DNA of 64,000 bases from Bacillus sp. BP-3 (lineage in GTDB: Bacteria; Bacillota; Bacilli; Bacillales; Bacillaceae_G): contig NZ_JAQOTJ010000011.1 in NCBI RefSeq assembly GCF_028401955.1, positions 88,981 to 152,980 on the forward strand. Direction: 5' to 3'. The notes under the pieces were generated by a model. The model was not told where the DNA came from. It saw nothing but the letters and a program-made list of their open reading frames with translations, and ran no database searches. Position 1 is the stretch's first letter. Each line of letters starts with the position of its first letter. Of this stretch, positions 41,814 to 51,115 are shown piece after piece. Both the position numbers and the translations under genes were made by a program.

Positions 41814-43611
41814 AACCGTATAGCTCCAATTCTCGCCGTTTTTGTTTCAAATACAATAGCGAGTGTTCAAAAGTTGATACACAATTTGCAAGTGATGATT
41901 GTAATAATTGTACAAGAGATACTTCTTTTTTCCCCTCTTCACGAAGTAATACACCTATTGTAGCTTCTGTACCACGTAACTTTGTTAAAATACGTTGTTT
42001 TATTTGTAAGTCAAATGCTTCTTCACGGCTTATTAATAAAGTTTCCTCCTCATCACACGGGATATTTTGTAAATAATTAGCGATTGCTGACGCAACGCGA
42101 AAAGAAATTCCTTTTGACGCATCGTGAAGAAATAATAACTGATGCATTTTATCTAATAATTCCAATTCTTCTTCTGTAAACACATTAAGCATTGCCTTGT
42201 GGTGAACCCAGTTCATTCGAAATTCTAGTGCTGAAACAGAAAATGCAAACGGAAGTTTCAGCCCTTTTTTCTCAATCATACTCATCTCACAAAATGGGAT
42301 TTTTTGAAGGGATACAACATTTACACGATCTAATAAACGATCGGATAGCTCTTTTGTTGTTTCATCAAAATTAACTGTTCCAACAAAAATGACATTATCA
42401 CCAATTTCTATTTGTGATGGCACATCCTGTTCTTTTCCGTTATCCGCTGCATACAAAGATAAAATACGATTTTTTCTCTCTAACTGTAAGAGTGATAAAA
42501 AAGGAGTAAACCAATGTTCAATATACGATAAGTTCATTTCATCAAATGCAATTATATATAATTGATTTGGATTTTCAGCTGCTTCTAAAAATGTTCGAAT
42601 AAGTTTTGTTTCACTTTCCATATAAGTTCCATTTGAATGGAGATAACCTAGCACATCATGTGGTTCTTGATATGATGGTGAGACTGGAACCCAAATAAAC
42701 TCTTTCCCAAATGTTAATCCGAGTGCTTCCGCATAAGCTTGCACAAACTGTGATTTCCCAATCCCAGGCATACCACCTACTATTGTTAAAAAGTTTGTCT
42801 TTACACAAATATGAAAATTGTAAATATCGCTTTCATCAATATATAATTCTTTTTCTGCGAGAATTTGCTTCACATATTGTATAAAAGAATATTCACGTTC
42901 ATTCCATTCCTTTCCTTTTTCTTGTTTGCTTGTATCGATAATTTCAATTGCTTTTCCGTTCTCTTTTATTTGTTTTTCTAATTGTTCATATATTTCTGTT
43001 CGAACAAAAAATATACTATTCTCTACATTCATATCGACATATTGCATCCAATCATCAATATCAAGGTAACGAACATCTCTTCTCTGTTCTCGATATGTAA
43101 TGGCACTTATAGAAGATTTTAAAGATACATTTCCATATATCCGTCCTTCATACCATAACAACTCTGGTACACCAAAATCATACGGGAATTTTGGTATCAA
43201 AAATGAAACATATCCTTTCCCAAGCCTTCTTTCAAACACTTCTCTTTCCTTTAAGACTGATAGTTTAGGCGAAGGAATCATTTTATAGGAATTTGCTATA
43301 TCCCTTTCTTCACAACGTATTAGTTCTGCATATAAATTGCCACCTGTATAAGAGAGTCGGAATAACAACAATTGTTTTTCTCTGTTTCCTTCTTTTATAC
43401 TCGCAAAAAACTTTTCATTTTGTTTGTTTTTATATAAACCCTCAAAGATATAACAACCTTCTCCAAAAGCTGCCTCAATTATGTTAGGGATTGGTGAAAG
43501 ACAAACGACAAAAAAGGATTCTTTCTTCTGCTCTTTTGCGAATTTCCCGACAAAACGCATATGCTGTAATCTCTTTACAAAGCTTGGATGAAGAGGTTTC
43601 TCTAATTTCAT
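41803..43611 (-). CDS. McrB-like AAA+ NTPase of a putative type IV restriction system
   Basis: About 602 residues from the ATG at 43609-43611 (AAGGTG eight bases upstream; a GTG three codons earlier is the alternative). AAA+ motor at about 265-470: Walker A GGMPGIGKSQ (282-290), Walker B LYIIAFDEMN (about 354-363) and the McrB-family segment GTVNFDETTKELSDRLLDR (about 414-432). The first ~240 residues are unlike the E. coli McrB DNA-binding domain; I recognise no known fold, and it is the likely target-recognition part. The last ~100 residues are helical. Immediately upstream of the DUF2357 nuclease gene. Confidence 0.8.
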   Translation of the reverse strand: MKLEKPLHPSFVKRLQHMRFVGKFAKEQKKESFFVVCLSPIPNIIEAAFGEGCYIFEGLYKNKQNEKFFASIKEGNREKQLLLFRLSYTGGNLYAELIRCEERDIANSYKMIPSPKLSVLKEREVFERRLGKGYVSFLIPKFPYDFGVPELLWYEGRIYGNVSLKSSISAITYREQRRDVRYLDIDDWMQYVDMNVENSIFFVRTEIYEQLEKQIKENGKAIEIIDTSKQEKGKEWNEREYSFIQYVKQILAEKELYIDESDIYNFHICVKTNFLTIVGGMPGIGKSQFVQAYAEALGLTFGKEFIWVPVSPSYQEPHDVLGYLHSNGTYMESETKLIRTFLEAAENPNQLYIIAFDEMNLSYIEHWFTPFLSLLQLERKNRILSLYAADNGKEQDVPSQIEIGDNVIFVGTVNFDETTKELSDRLLDRVNVVSLQKIPFCEMSMIEKKGLKLPFAFSVSALEFRMNWVHHKAMLNVFTEEELELLDKMHQLLFLHDASKGISFRVASAIANYLQNIPCDEEETLLISREEAFDLQIKQRILTKLRGTEATIGVLLREEGKKEVSLVQLLQSSLANCVSTFEHSLLYLKQKRRELELYGYVK

Positions 43612-43672
43612 CTTGCTCACCTTCTTTTTCCGATGCTTTTATCATTGTATGAAGAATAAAAGCAAACTAGAA

Positions 43673-43702
43673 ACAAAAAAACCTGACACTTATTGTCAGG
43701 TT
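43673..43702 (-). terminator. Terminator of the 86-residue ORF
   Basis: ACCTGACA pairs with TGTCAGGT and is followed by TTTTTTT on the minus strand; overlaps the stop codon. Confidence 0.85.
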
Positions 43703-43956
43703 GAATGAAAGCCTTCTTTTTCTTGAGAAATTGCGTTGTGAGCAATCTTCATTTTTGTTAGGACATAACGTAACGTATCTTCTACATTCTTATCTTCATG
43801 TATTTGCATATTAGCTAAAACTTCTACAGAACATGCTAAATTTTCTACCGCTCCACGTAGTTCGGGATGTCGGTTAAAGAACGATTCTTGCACTAGTAAT
43901 TTTCGGACGTCTATTGCTAGCTCTACAATTCGCGCTAATTTTTCCTTTTCTTCCAT
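43696..43956 (-). CDS. Small helical protein of unknown function
   Basis: 86 residues, mostly predicted helix: MEEKEKLARIVELAIDVRKL, FFNRHPELRGAVENLACSVE, MQIHEDKNVEDTLRYVLTKM. AGGAGGGGATTGTT precedes the ATG. It lies upstream of the McrBC-like pair but has its own terminator between, so it is probably separate. Family not recognised. Confidence 0.7.
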   Translation of the reverse strand: MEEKEKLARIVELAIDVRKLLVQESFFNRHPELRGAVENLACSVEVLANMQIHEDKNVEDTLRYVLTKMKIAHNAISQEKEGFHST

Positions 43957-44064
43957 AACAATCCCCTCCTACATACCTTTTCAATCTATATATTCTGCTC
44001 ATTACTAGAAATCCCTGCTAATACTTTGTAAATTAACACGCCAAATAATTTTTCCCTCATTAAA

Positions 44065-44105
44065 AAAGGATCTATGCCCACACTCATGCATAAATCCTTT
44101 TATAT
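44065..44105 (-). terminator. Terminator of the amino-acid permease gene
   Basis: AAAAGGAT-TATGC pairs with GCATA-ATCCTTTT (one mismatch) on the minus strand and is followed by TT. Confidence 0.7.
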
Positions 44106-44115
44106 ATTAATATCT

Positions 44116-45531
44116 TTACATTCCGATCTTTCCTGAAACTAACATATAAATAGAAGTAGCGGCTGCAAATAAGATAATAACCATTACATACTGCTCAACG
44201 CGAGTAAAGCAGCGATTTCCTTGCTCTTTTCTTGCAGCGACATAAACGATAAGACCGATACCATATACCAAAGAAACAAGCAATAAATTTTTCAATCCAG
44301 CTGCATACACAAGCCAAACACCATATGTAGCTGCCATAAGAGCAAGTATCCCATCTTTCCATCTGTTTCCTTCATATGCTTTTGTAATCACTAGCTTTAA
44401 CTGATATAGTGCTGAAAATACATATGGGAGTAAAATTGATGTTGATGCAATAAAATACATGATCTGATATGTTGATTCTGAAAATAACACAATAATAAAT
44501 AATGTTTGGGCAACACAGTTTGAAATCCATAATGCCATATGTGGTGTATGATTTTTGTTCGTTTTCGTAAATACCTTCGGAAACACACCGTCTTTTCCAG
44601 CAACGTGAGAAATTTCCGAAACAAGTAAGAACCAACCAATTAAGGTACCAATAAGCGAGACGATTAACCCTAAGTTAATAATATACGCCCCCCATGAACC
44701 AACGACATGTTCTAATACATGTCCCATTGACGGCGTTTCAAGTGCCGCTAATTCCTCTCGTGGCATCGCTCCTAGCGATAAAACAGAAATTAGTATATAA
44801 ACACTCATTACTAACAGTAAACCAAATACAGTTGCTTTTCCAACATCACGACTACGCTTTGCTCGTCCTGATAATACGACGGCTCCTTCTACGCCAATAA
44901 ATACCCAAAGCGTAACAAGCATCGTGTTCTTCACTTGTCCAAATACAGAAGATAATGAGACCGTACCTTTTCCCCAAAAATCATGCGTAAATGTATCCCA
45001 ACGAAACGCCGCAATCATAATTACAATAAATAGAAGAATTGGAACAAACTTACCAATTGTCGCGATAAAATTCATAATAGAGGCTTCACGAATTCCAAGT
45101 AAAATAAGAAAATGAAGCGTCCACAATACAAGTGATGCACCGATGATAGCCGGGACATTATTACCGCCTTTAAAAATTGGGAAAAAGTATGCTAATGAAT
45201 TAAATAACATCATAATTGTTGCAACGTTGCCTAATATTCCAGCAATCCAATATCCCCATGCACTGTTAAATCCAATATATTCCCCAAATCCAGCGCGTGC
45301 GTAGCTATAAATACCCCCCTCAAGTTCAGGCTTTCGATATGCCAACGATTGATATACGAGAGTAAGCGGAATCATTCCTAGTCCTGTAATACACCAACCA
45401 ATTAAAATAGCACCGCTGTTTGCCCCTGCTGCTAAATCGTGCGGTAAACTAAATACACCGCCTCCAACCATTGTTCCTACTACAAGTGCGATTAATGGAA
45501 AAAATCCTAGTTTCTTTTCTATTGGTATCAC
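44116..45531 (-). CDS. Basic amino-acid/polyamine antiporter (ArcD-type APC permease)
   Basis: 471-residue integral membrane protein with about twelve hydrophobic segments. N-terminal APC signature LGFFPLIALVVGTMVGGGVFSLP with the G-x-G substrate motif, then ELEGGIYSYARAGFGEYIGF. The closest families are arginine/ornithine and lysine antiporters. The start is GTG at 45529-45531 with a weak upstream GGGG. Monocistronic between terminators, with no arginine deiminase genes nearby, so the substrate is left open. Confidence 0.85.
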   Translation of the reverse strand: MIPIEKKLGFFPLIALVVGTMVGGGVFSLPHDLAAGANSGAILIGWCITGLGMIPLTLVYQSLAYRKPELEGGIYSYARAGFGEYIGFNSAWGYWIAGILGNVATIMMLFNSLAYFFPIFKGGNNVPAIIGASLVLWTLHFLILLGIREASIMNFIATIGKFVPILLFIVIMIAAFRWDTFTHDFWGKGTVSLSSVFGQVKNTMLVTLWVFIGVEGAVVLSGRAKRSRDVGKATVFGLLLVMSVYILISVLSLGAMPREELAALETPSMGHVLEHVVGSWGAYIINLGLIVSLIGTLIGWFLLVSEISHVAGKDGVFPKVFTKTNKNHTPHMALWISNCVAQTLFIIVLFSESTYQIMYFIASTSILLPYVFSALYQLKLVITKAYEGNRWKDGILALMAATYGVWLVYAAGLKNLLLVSLVYGIGLIVYVAARKEQGNRCFTRVEQYVMVIILFAAATSIYMLVSGKIGM

Positions 45532-45722
45532 CCCGTCTGCAATTTCTTGATGTGCTCATTCCGTTCTACCAGGCATTCATATTGTGAGTTATTTATATAT
45601 AAAATACGTACCTCGAAAATAACGAACTGTTTCACTTTATATTCTTTCAGAAAAACATTACTTATTCTAAAAGAAAACGAGCAAAAATGGAATACTTTTT
45701 CGAAAAAAAGTATAAGTATGCA

Positions 45723-45764
45723 TAAAAAAAGTCGCTTATTCTTATCATAAACGACTTTTTTTAT
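45723..45764. terminator. Terminator after the ABC importer operon
   Basis: AAAAAAAGTCG and CGACTTTTTTT around a 20-base loop with a further short pairing; A and T runs allow both directions. Confidence 0.75.
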
Positions 45765-45775
45765 GAATTTGTAAA

Positions 45776-47293
45776 TTAATCCCATTTCAATAATCCTTCT
45801 TTTTGTAAAAATTCTCTTGCTACATTCTCTGCGACTTTCCCTCCTACGTTCACTTCATAATTCATTTTACGCATTTCTTCGTCAGTAATTTTCCCCGCAA
45901 GTTTATTTAATGACTTTTCAATTTCGGGATATTTCTTTAACGTTTCTTCACGTACTAATGGTGCTCCTTGATATGGTGGAAACAGCCCTTTATCATCTTC
46001 TAGCACTTGCAGGCCGTATTGCTGTAATTCACTATCTGTTGAATAGGCATCAATGAGATTCACATCACCAGATTGAATGGCACTATATCGCAACTTCGGT
46101 TCCATTGTCTTTAAATTAGGAAACTGTATATTATAAAGTGTTTGTATTCCTTTATATCCATCTTCACGATCTGCAAATTCAAGTGTAAATCCAGCTTTCA
46201 TATGAGAAGAAACATTTTTCAAATCAGAAATTGTCTTGATGTTATACTGCATCGCTATTTGTTTTGGTACTGCTAATGCGTACGTGTTATTATATTGCAT
46301 TGGCTTTAATAGCTTCATATTAAATTTTTGTTCCATCCCATTTCGGGCCTGCTCATATACTTCTTGACGATCTGTACTTTTGGGTGCTTCTTTTACGAAA
46401 GTCGATAAAGCCGTTCCTGAAAATTCTGGATAAATATCAATTTCTTTAGATTTTAACGCTTCAAATACAAAAGATGTTTTTCCGAATCCTGGTTTTACCT
46501 CCACATTTAAATCTGTATCCTGTTCGATTAATTGTTTATACATTTGAATTAAAATTTCCGGTTCCGAACCAAGCTTACCAGCAATTATAATATCTTTCTT
46601 TTGTGTACTCCAAAGAAATGGTGCGATGATGATTCCGACTACAACGGCAATTGTAACAATTGTTCGCCTTGGTGAACGTCTTACATGCAAGGTCATGCGC
46701 AGCACACCATCAAAAAATAATGCTAATAATGCAGCTGGAATTGCGCCTAACAAAATCAGAGCATGGTCATTTCGATCAATCCCAAGCAGAATAAGCTTCC
46801 CTAACCCTCCTGCCCCAATTAAAGCAGCTAAAGTCGCTGTACCAACTATTAGTACCATTGCTGTTCGAATCCCTGCCATAATAATAGGCCAAGCAAGTGG
46901 TATTTCTACCTTCCATAAACGTCTCCAATTGTTCATCCCCATCGCTTTTGCTGCCTCAATAAGCGACGAATCTAATTCACGAATCCCTGTGTATGTATTT
47001 CTTAAAATAGGAAGCAGTGCATAAATCACAAGGGCAATTATAGCTGGGACCTTCCCAATACCAACTAACGGAATTAATAACCCAAGTAGTGCCAAAGAAG
47101 GAATCGTTTGCATCACAGCAGAAGTACCAATTACCCATTCAGCAATACGCTCTTTTCTTGTTAACAAAATTCCAAGCGGAACTGCGATAAAAATAGCAAA
47201 AAATAACGCAATCAACGAAATTTGCAAATGTTCCAAAAGGGCAGTTAACAGTTCTTGTTTACGCTCTTTCATTGTTTGTAAAAAGGTTGTCAC
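45776..47293 (-). CDS. Fused permease/substrate-binding protein of an OpuC/EgtU-type ABC importer
   Basis: 505 residues. An N-terminal ABC permease (about 1-210, five or six membrane segments with the EAA-loop LIEAAKAMGMNNWRRLWKVE) continues into an external OpuAC-type binding domain (about 235-500, IIAGKLGSEPEILIQMYKQL and VKPGFGKTSFVFEALKSKEI). This fused layout is that of osmoprotectant transporters and of EgtU, the ergothioneine importer of the EgtUV pair. GTG start after GAGGGC. It follows the ATPase gene by three bases. Glycine betaine/carnitine or ergothioneine are both possible. Confidence 0.88.
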   Translation of the reverse strand: MTTFLQTMKERKQELLTALLEHLQISLIALFFAIFIAVPLGILLTRKERIAEWVIGTSAVMQTIPSLALLGLLIPLVGIGKVPAIIALVIYALLPILRNTYTGIRELDSSLIEAAKAMGMNNWRRLWKVEIPLAWPIIMAGIRTAMVLIVGTATLAALIGAGGLGKLILLGIDRNDHALILLGAIPAALLALFFDGVLRMTLHVRRSPRRTIVTIAVVVGIIIAPFLWSTQKKDIIIAGKLGSEPEILIQMYKQLIEQDTDLNVEVKPGFGKTSFVFEALKSKEIDIYPEFSGTALSTFVKEAPKSTDRQEVYEQARNGMEQKFNMKLLKPMQYNNTYALAVPKQIAMQYNIKTISDLKNVSSHMKAGFTLEFADREDGYKGIQTLYNIQFPNLKTMEPKLRYSAIQSGDVNLIDAYSTDSELQQYGLQVLEDDKGLFPPYQGAPLVREETLKKYPEIEKSLNKLAGKITDEEMRKMNYEVNVGGKVAENVAREFLQKEGLLKWD

Positions 47294-47296
47294 TGT

Positions 47297-48250
47297 CTAT
47301 GCCCTCACTTTCATTTGCTCTACTATGTATTGAACGATATGTTGGCTTGTTAATGTACCGATATATGTACCGTTTTTTACGATAGGTATTTCTTTTTCAT
47401 GTTCTAAACGAAGCAAAGCATCATGCAGGGCCACTTCAGTCGAAAGTGGATGACCATCACCTTGTTTTCCTTCTTTCGTTAATATTGATACTATATCTTC
47501 TACTTTTCTATGATCATACCAAGATAATCGTGGTCTCCCAATAAACTCTTCTACAAATGTATTTGCAGGATTTTGTAAAATGACTTCTGGCGTATCAAGT
47601 TGGACAACTTTTCCATCTTTCATTATACAAATACGATCACCAAGCGCTAGCGCTTCTTGCATATCATGAGTTACGAAAACAATTGTTTTTTGAATCTTTT
47701 TTTGCAAGTCTACTAAATCACGCTGCAGCTGCTCACGGCTTAAAGGGTCAAGCGCACTAAACGGTTCATCCATTAAAACAATTTTCGGATTGGCAGCAAG
47801 TGCCCGCACAACACCAACGCGCTGCTTTTGACCACCAGATAATTCATCTGGCATACGTTCCCTATATATATGTGGATCTAAACCAACCATTTCTAATAAC
47901 TCATCAACACGCTTTTCGATTTTTACTTTACTCCATTTGCGCATTTCTGGTACAACCGCAATGTTTTCTGCAATTGTCATATGCGGAAAAAGCGCAATTT
48001 GTTGCAAAACATACCCAATGTTCCATCGTAATTCATGAATGTTATAATCCCGGATGTTCTTCCCATCAATAAAAATTGAACCTTCTGTTGTTTCAATTAA
48101 TCTATTAATCATTTTCATCGTCGTTGTCTTTCCACATCCACTCGGGCCAATTAAAACAAAAAATTCTCCTTTACGGATCTCTAGCTGCAAGGAATCTACA
48201 GCCTTTGTTTTATCATCAAACGTTTTTGAAACGTGTTCAAATCGAATCAC
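47297..48250 (-). CDS. ABC importer ATPase with CBS domain (OpuCA/EgtV type)
   Basis: About 317 residues. ABC ATPase signatures in order: Walker A GPSGCGKTTTMKM, Q-loop YVLQQIALFPHM, signature LSGGQKQRVGV, Walker B IVLMDEPFSALD, His switch VTHDMQEALALGD. A C-terminal CBS part (about 250-315) could sense ionic strength as in OpuA. The GTG at 48248-48250 has GGAG eight bases upstream; a GTG two codons earlier is possible. First gene of the two-gene importer operon. Confidence 0.9.
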   Translation of the reverse strand: MIRFEHVSKTFDDKTKAVDSLQLEIRKGEFFVLIGPSGCGKTTTMKMINRLIETTEGSIFIDGKNIRDYNIHELRWNIGYVLQQIALFPHMTIAENIAVVPEMRKWSKVKIEKRVDELLEMVGLDPHIYRERMPDELSGGQKQRVGVVRALAANPKIVLMDEPFSALDPLSREQLQRDLVDLQKKIQKTIVFVTHDMQEALALGDRICIMKDGKVVQLDTPEVILQNPANTFVEEFIGRPRLSWYDHRKVEDIVSILTKEGKQGDGHPLSTEVALHDALLRLEHEKEIPIVKNGTYIGTLTSQHIVQYIVEQMKVRA

Positions 48251-48326
48251 ATACACAACTCCTTTTTCATTCTTTCCTCTATTTTCAAGGAAGTTTGAGC
48301 TATTTTCAAATGATTTGTCTTTTCAA

Positions 48327-48352
48327 AATAAAAAGAGCTCTATCTTGAGCTC
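48327..48352 (-). terminator. Terminator of the DUF218 gene
   Basis: GAGCTC-aagata-GAGCTC stem followed by TTTTTATTTT on the minus strand. Confidence 0.85.
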
Positions 48353-48906
48353 TAATAATCTTTTAAAATTGTCTTTATGATTGCCGCATACTCACGTATA
48401 TATGCCTTTTTTCGCGAATACTTTGGCGTTGGTGCAGCAAGTGCTTCCATCTTCATACCTAAGCGGTCTGCGATGATTTTCGTCCGGTATAAATGATACG
48501 TGTTACTTACTACAACCGCATGCTTCACATCATATAGCTCCTTAGAAAACTTTAGATTTTCATATGTACTTGTAGAACGATCTTCAAGTAAAATTCTTTC
48601 TTTTCCAATACCGTTTCCCATTAAATATCGACTCATACTAAGAGCCTCTGAAATATCTTCATCGTCTCCTTGCCCACCAGACACAACTACTTTTACTTTT
48701 GGATGCGAATGTAAATAGCCTAACGCTACATCTAATCGGTTTTGTAGTGATAACGATGGTTTATCGCCAATTAATTTTGCACCTAAAATTAAAACATGCG
48801 GTGCTGTATGACTAACTTTCTCATTAGCAATTTTCTTCATACGATACGTAATATACACAACGTATACTGGCGGCAATAACAACAGTAATAATAACCATTT
48901 ATTCAT
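48352..48906 (-). CDS. DUF218 / YdcF-like membrane-anchored protein
   Basis: 184 residues. One N-terminal membrane segment (MNKWLLLLLLLPPVYVVYIT) and an external DUF218 domain: VLILGAKLIGDKPSLSLQNR, VKVVVSGGQGDDEDISEALS, ILLEDRSTSTYENLKFSKEL and VVVSNTYHLYRTKIIADRLG. Relatives include SanA/ElyC, linked with envelope integrity. GGGAGAGAATTGCTAT precedes the ATG. Confidence 0.88.
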   Translation of the reverse strand: MNKWLLLLLLLPPVYVVYITYRMKKIANEKVSHTAPHVLILGAKLIGDKPSLSLQNRLDVALGYLHSHPKVKVVVSGGQGDDEDISEALSMSRYLMGNGIGKERILLEDRSTSTYENLKFSKELYDVKHAVVVSNTYHLYRTKIIADRLGMKMEALAAPTPKYSRKKAYIREYAAIIKTILKDY

Positions 48907-48987
48907 ATAGCAATTCTCTCCCTTTTTTATATTATATAAAAGAAAGAGATCATACAGAAGTAATTTACCTATTTCTATTTAAAATTC

Positions 48988-49017
48988 AAAAAAATAGCGA
49001 GGAGACAATCCTCGCTA
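48988..49017 (-). terminator. Terminator of the 37-residue gene
   Basis: TAGCGAGG pairs with CCTCGCTA across a 7-base loop and is followed by TTTTTTT on the minus strand. Confidence 0.9.
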
Positions 49018-49023
49018 CGTTCC

Positions 49024-49137
49024 CTATCCTTGACGCTGTCCTGCATTTTGAGCATTGCGTGCTTTCTTTGAAGAAGTATGATCTTGCGTTTGATTGCCTT
49101 TATGCTTTGCTGAACCTAATGCCTTTGTTTTTCCCAT
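49024..49137 (-). CDS. 37-residue basic protein, spore-protein-like
   Basis: MGKTKALGSAKHKGNQTQDH followed by TSSKKARNAQNAGQRQG. Hydrophilic, rich in Lys, Gln, Ser and Asn, as in minor small acid-soluble spore proteins, though I cannot assign an Ssp name. AAAGGTG lies nine bases before the ATG and a strong terminator follows the stop, so it is expressed as a unit. Confidence 0.75.
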   Translation of the reverse strand: MGKTKALGSAKHKGNQTQDHTSSKKARNAQNAGQRQG

Positions 49138-49193
49138 ATCTTTTCACACCTTTTTTAAATGTTATATTTATAGGATGTGTATTAGATTCGTTA

Positions 49194-50423
49194 CTATACA
49201 ACCGTTTTATTGGTAATGTGAATTCGTTCTTTCTGCTGCATTTTCACATATGAAATCCCAATACACGTTGCACCAATTAATAATATGCTCAGTGCATAAA
49301 ACGGAACCATAACGCCGATTTGAGACACAAACGTTGTAAAGGCAATAAGAAGAATAACTCGTACACCTGTACCAACAAATCGAAATAGACTATCAACACG
49401 CCCAATTATTTCATTTGGAACCTCTTCCATCATAAGCACACTTCGTGCAACACGTGTGCCGGCATTTCCCATCGCCTTAAAAATAGCAAGGCCGTATACC
49501 AAGTAAACGGATGGTTGTATGATCATTACGATAATTGAAATTGTATATATGAGCATTGTGAATACAATAGATACTTCTGTTTTTACATATTTCATAAGAA
49601 TTGGAATGCCAATTCCCGCAAGCATCGCACCAATTCCGTACATCATTCCTTCTGTTCCATATACTGATCCATTTGCCTTTAATACGTCTGAAATGTATAC
49701 AGGCATTAAATAATTTGTCATCATCACACCGATAAACGGCATATATGTCGCAAATAAAAACCAAAATAATCGCTTTCTTTGCTTCATAAAATGAACACCC
49801 TCAAAAATTTGTTTTACGAATGGTTGTTTCCCCACTTTTGTTCTCTGTTTTGTATACGGAATAAACGATAATAAAATAAATGCTCCTACATATGCTAACA
49901 TGTTAATAAACAGGATCCATTTGACATCAACAATTGAAATCATATAACTAGCAACGGCACCAGCGATAACTTGTGTCAATTGTCCCTGTATTTCCATCGT
50001 ACCACTAAGTGATTTATAATGCTCTGGCGCAAACACTTCTTGGTTAAATGCGAAAATATTCGGATAAAATACTAGATAATAAAACGAACCTGCTATATAC
50101 AGCACAATGTAATGGATTGTTTCATAGGAGTGACCTGTAAATCCCCAATATACCATAACAAAGACTGCGATTGCTCCAATGGCTTCATTCACTAAAAGTA
50201 ACGTTTTACGAGAAAAGCGATCAATACAATGTCCGATAAACGGTGTACACAAAAACATAACAAGTGTAGCCATAATCGAAATATAACCAAACATTGTATT
50301 GCCACCAGGCGCCGTTACAAGCAGCCACGAAATTGTAATCATCGTAATCCCAGAGCCAATCGCTGATAGGCTATTGGCTCCAAGAATATAGTACAACCGA
50401 GAATCACGGTAAAGAGATGACAA
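49194..50423 (-). CDS. MFS transporter, drug-efflux type
   Basis: 409 residues with twelve hydrophobic segments and the loop FIGHCIDRFSRKTLLLVNEA, the A-motif (G-x-x-x-D-R-x-x-R-K) between helices 2 and 3. Resembles efflux proteins of the macrolide/enterobactin-exporter type. A TTG start follows AGGAGCTGATTAAT. One base separates it from the azoreductase stop, so the two are in one operon. Substrate unknown. Confidence 0.85.
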   Translation of the reverse strand: MSSLYRDSRLYYILGANSLSAIGSGITMITISWLLVTAPGGNTMFGYISIMATLVMFLCTPFIGHCIDRFSRKTLLLVNEAIGAIAVFVMVYWGFTGHSYETIHYIVLYIAGSFYYLVFYPNIFAFNQEVFAPEHYKSLSGTMEIQGQLTQVIAGAVASYMISIVDVKWILFINMLAYVGAFILLSFIPYTKQRTKVGKQPFVKQIFEGVHFMKQRKRLFWFLFATYMPFIGVMMTNYLMPVYISDVLKANGSVYGTEGMMYGIGAMLAGIGIPILMKYVKTEVSIVFTMLIYTISIIVMIIQPSVYLVYGLAIFKAMGNAGTRVARSVLMMEEVPNEIIGRVDSLFRFVGTGVRVILLIAFTTFVSQIGVMVPFYALSILLIGATCIGISYVKMQQKERIHITNKTVV

Positions 50424-50424
50424 A

Positions 50425-50961
50425 TTAATCAGCTCCTAACTGTTTTTTCAGTTCTGGAAAAATGCTCATGTACCCTCTCAATTCTTTTAGCAAATCCGCA
50501 ATTAGCGGTTTCGCATCTTCCCCTAATTCTCCGTTCTGTACATGAAGACTATCAATAACAACTTGTTTCGGAATCACATTCGCATATACGCCTCTTGCCA
50601 CGATGCGCATACTATTTAAGGCATTTATACCACCTTTACCTCCGCCTGCAACTGCAAGAAGCCCAACCGGTTTATGCGTAAACTCGCTGCTTCCAAGAAA
50701 ATCAAATGCATTTTTCAGTGCACCGCTCATCGCATTATGATATTCCGGCGTGCATAGGACAACACCATCTGCTTCTTTAACAAGTTTCTTTAATTTTGTT
50801 ACTGCTTGTAATTCATATTGAGAATTTTCTCCGTTATATAACGGAAGCGCTTCAACAGCTAAATCATATAATTCTCCGTTATAAATCTGTGCAATATGCT
50901 TTGCAATGACACGAGTTTTACCAAATTTACGTGGCGTACCGTTAATGACAACTAGTTTCAT
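50425..50961 (-). CDS. azr: NADPH-dependent FMN reductase / azoreductase (YhdA type)
   Basis: 178-residue flavodoxin-fold reductase of quinones and azo compounds. FMN-phosphate loop INGTPRKFGKTRVIAKHI, second FMN motif LCTPEYHNAMSGALKNAFDF and VAVAGGGKGGINALNSMR-like stretch (LLAVAGGGKGG). Closely matches B. subtilis YhdA (Azr) as I remember it. It lies after the YhcYZ-like two-component genes, as in B. subtilis. Confidence 0.9.
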   Translation of the reverse strand: MKLVVINGTPRKFGKTRVIAKHIAQIYNGELYDLAVEALPLYNGENSQYELQAVTKLKKLVKEADGVVLCTPEYHNAMSGALKNAFDFLGSSEFTHKPVGLLAVAGGGKGGINALNSMRIVARGVYANVIPKQVVIDSLHVQNGELGEDAKPLIADLLKELRGYMSIFPELKKQLGAD

Positions 50962-51060
50962 GATTATTTCTCTCCCTTGTTTGAATTTCTATATTTATCT
51001 TATCAGAAAATTCCCTCTTATAAACCGTAAGAAAGGCGGAAACCAGTTGAGAAAATAGTA

Positions 51061-51104
51061 TGAAAAAACAAAACAGAAACTCATACTTTCGTATGAGTTT
51101 CTGT
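51061..51104 (-). terminator. Terminator of the two-component operon
   Basis: ACAGAAACTCATAC and its exact complement around a 4-base loop, followed on the minus strand by TTTGTTTTTT. Confidence 0.92.
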
Positions 51105-51115
51105 CATTACTTTTC

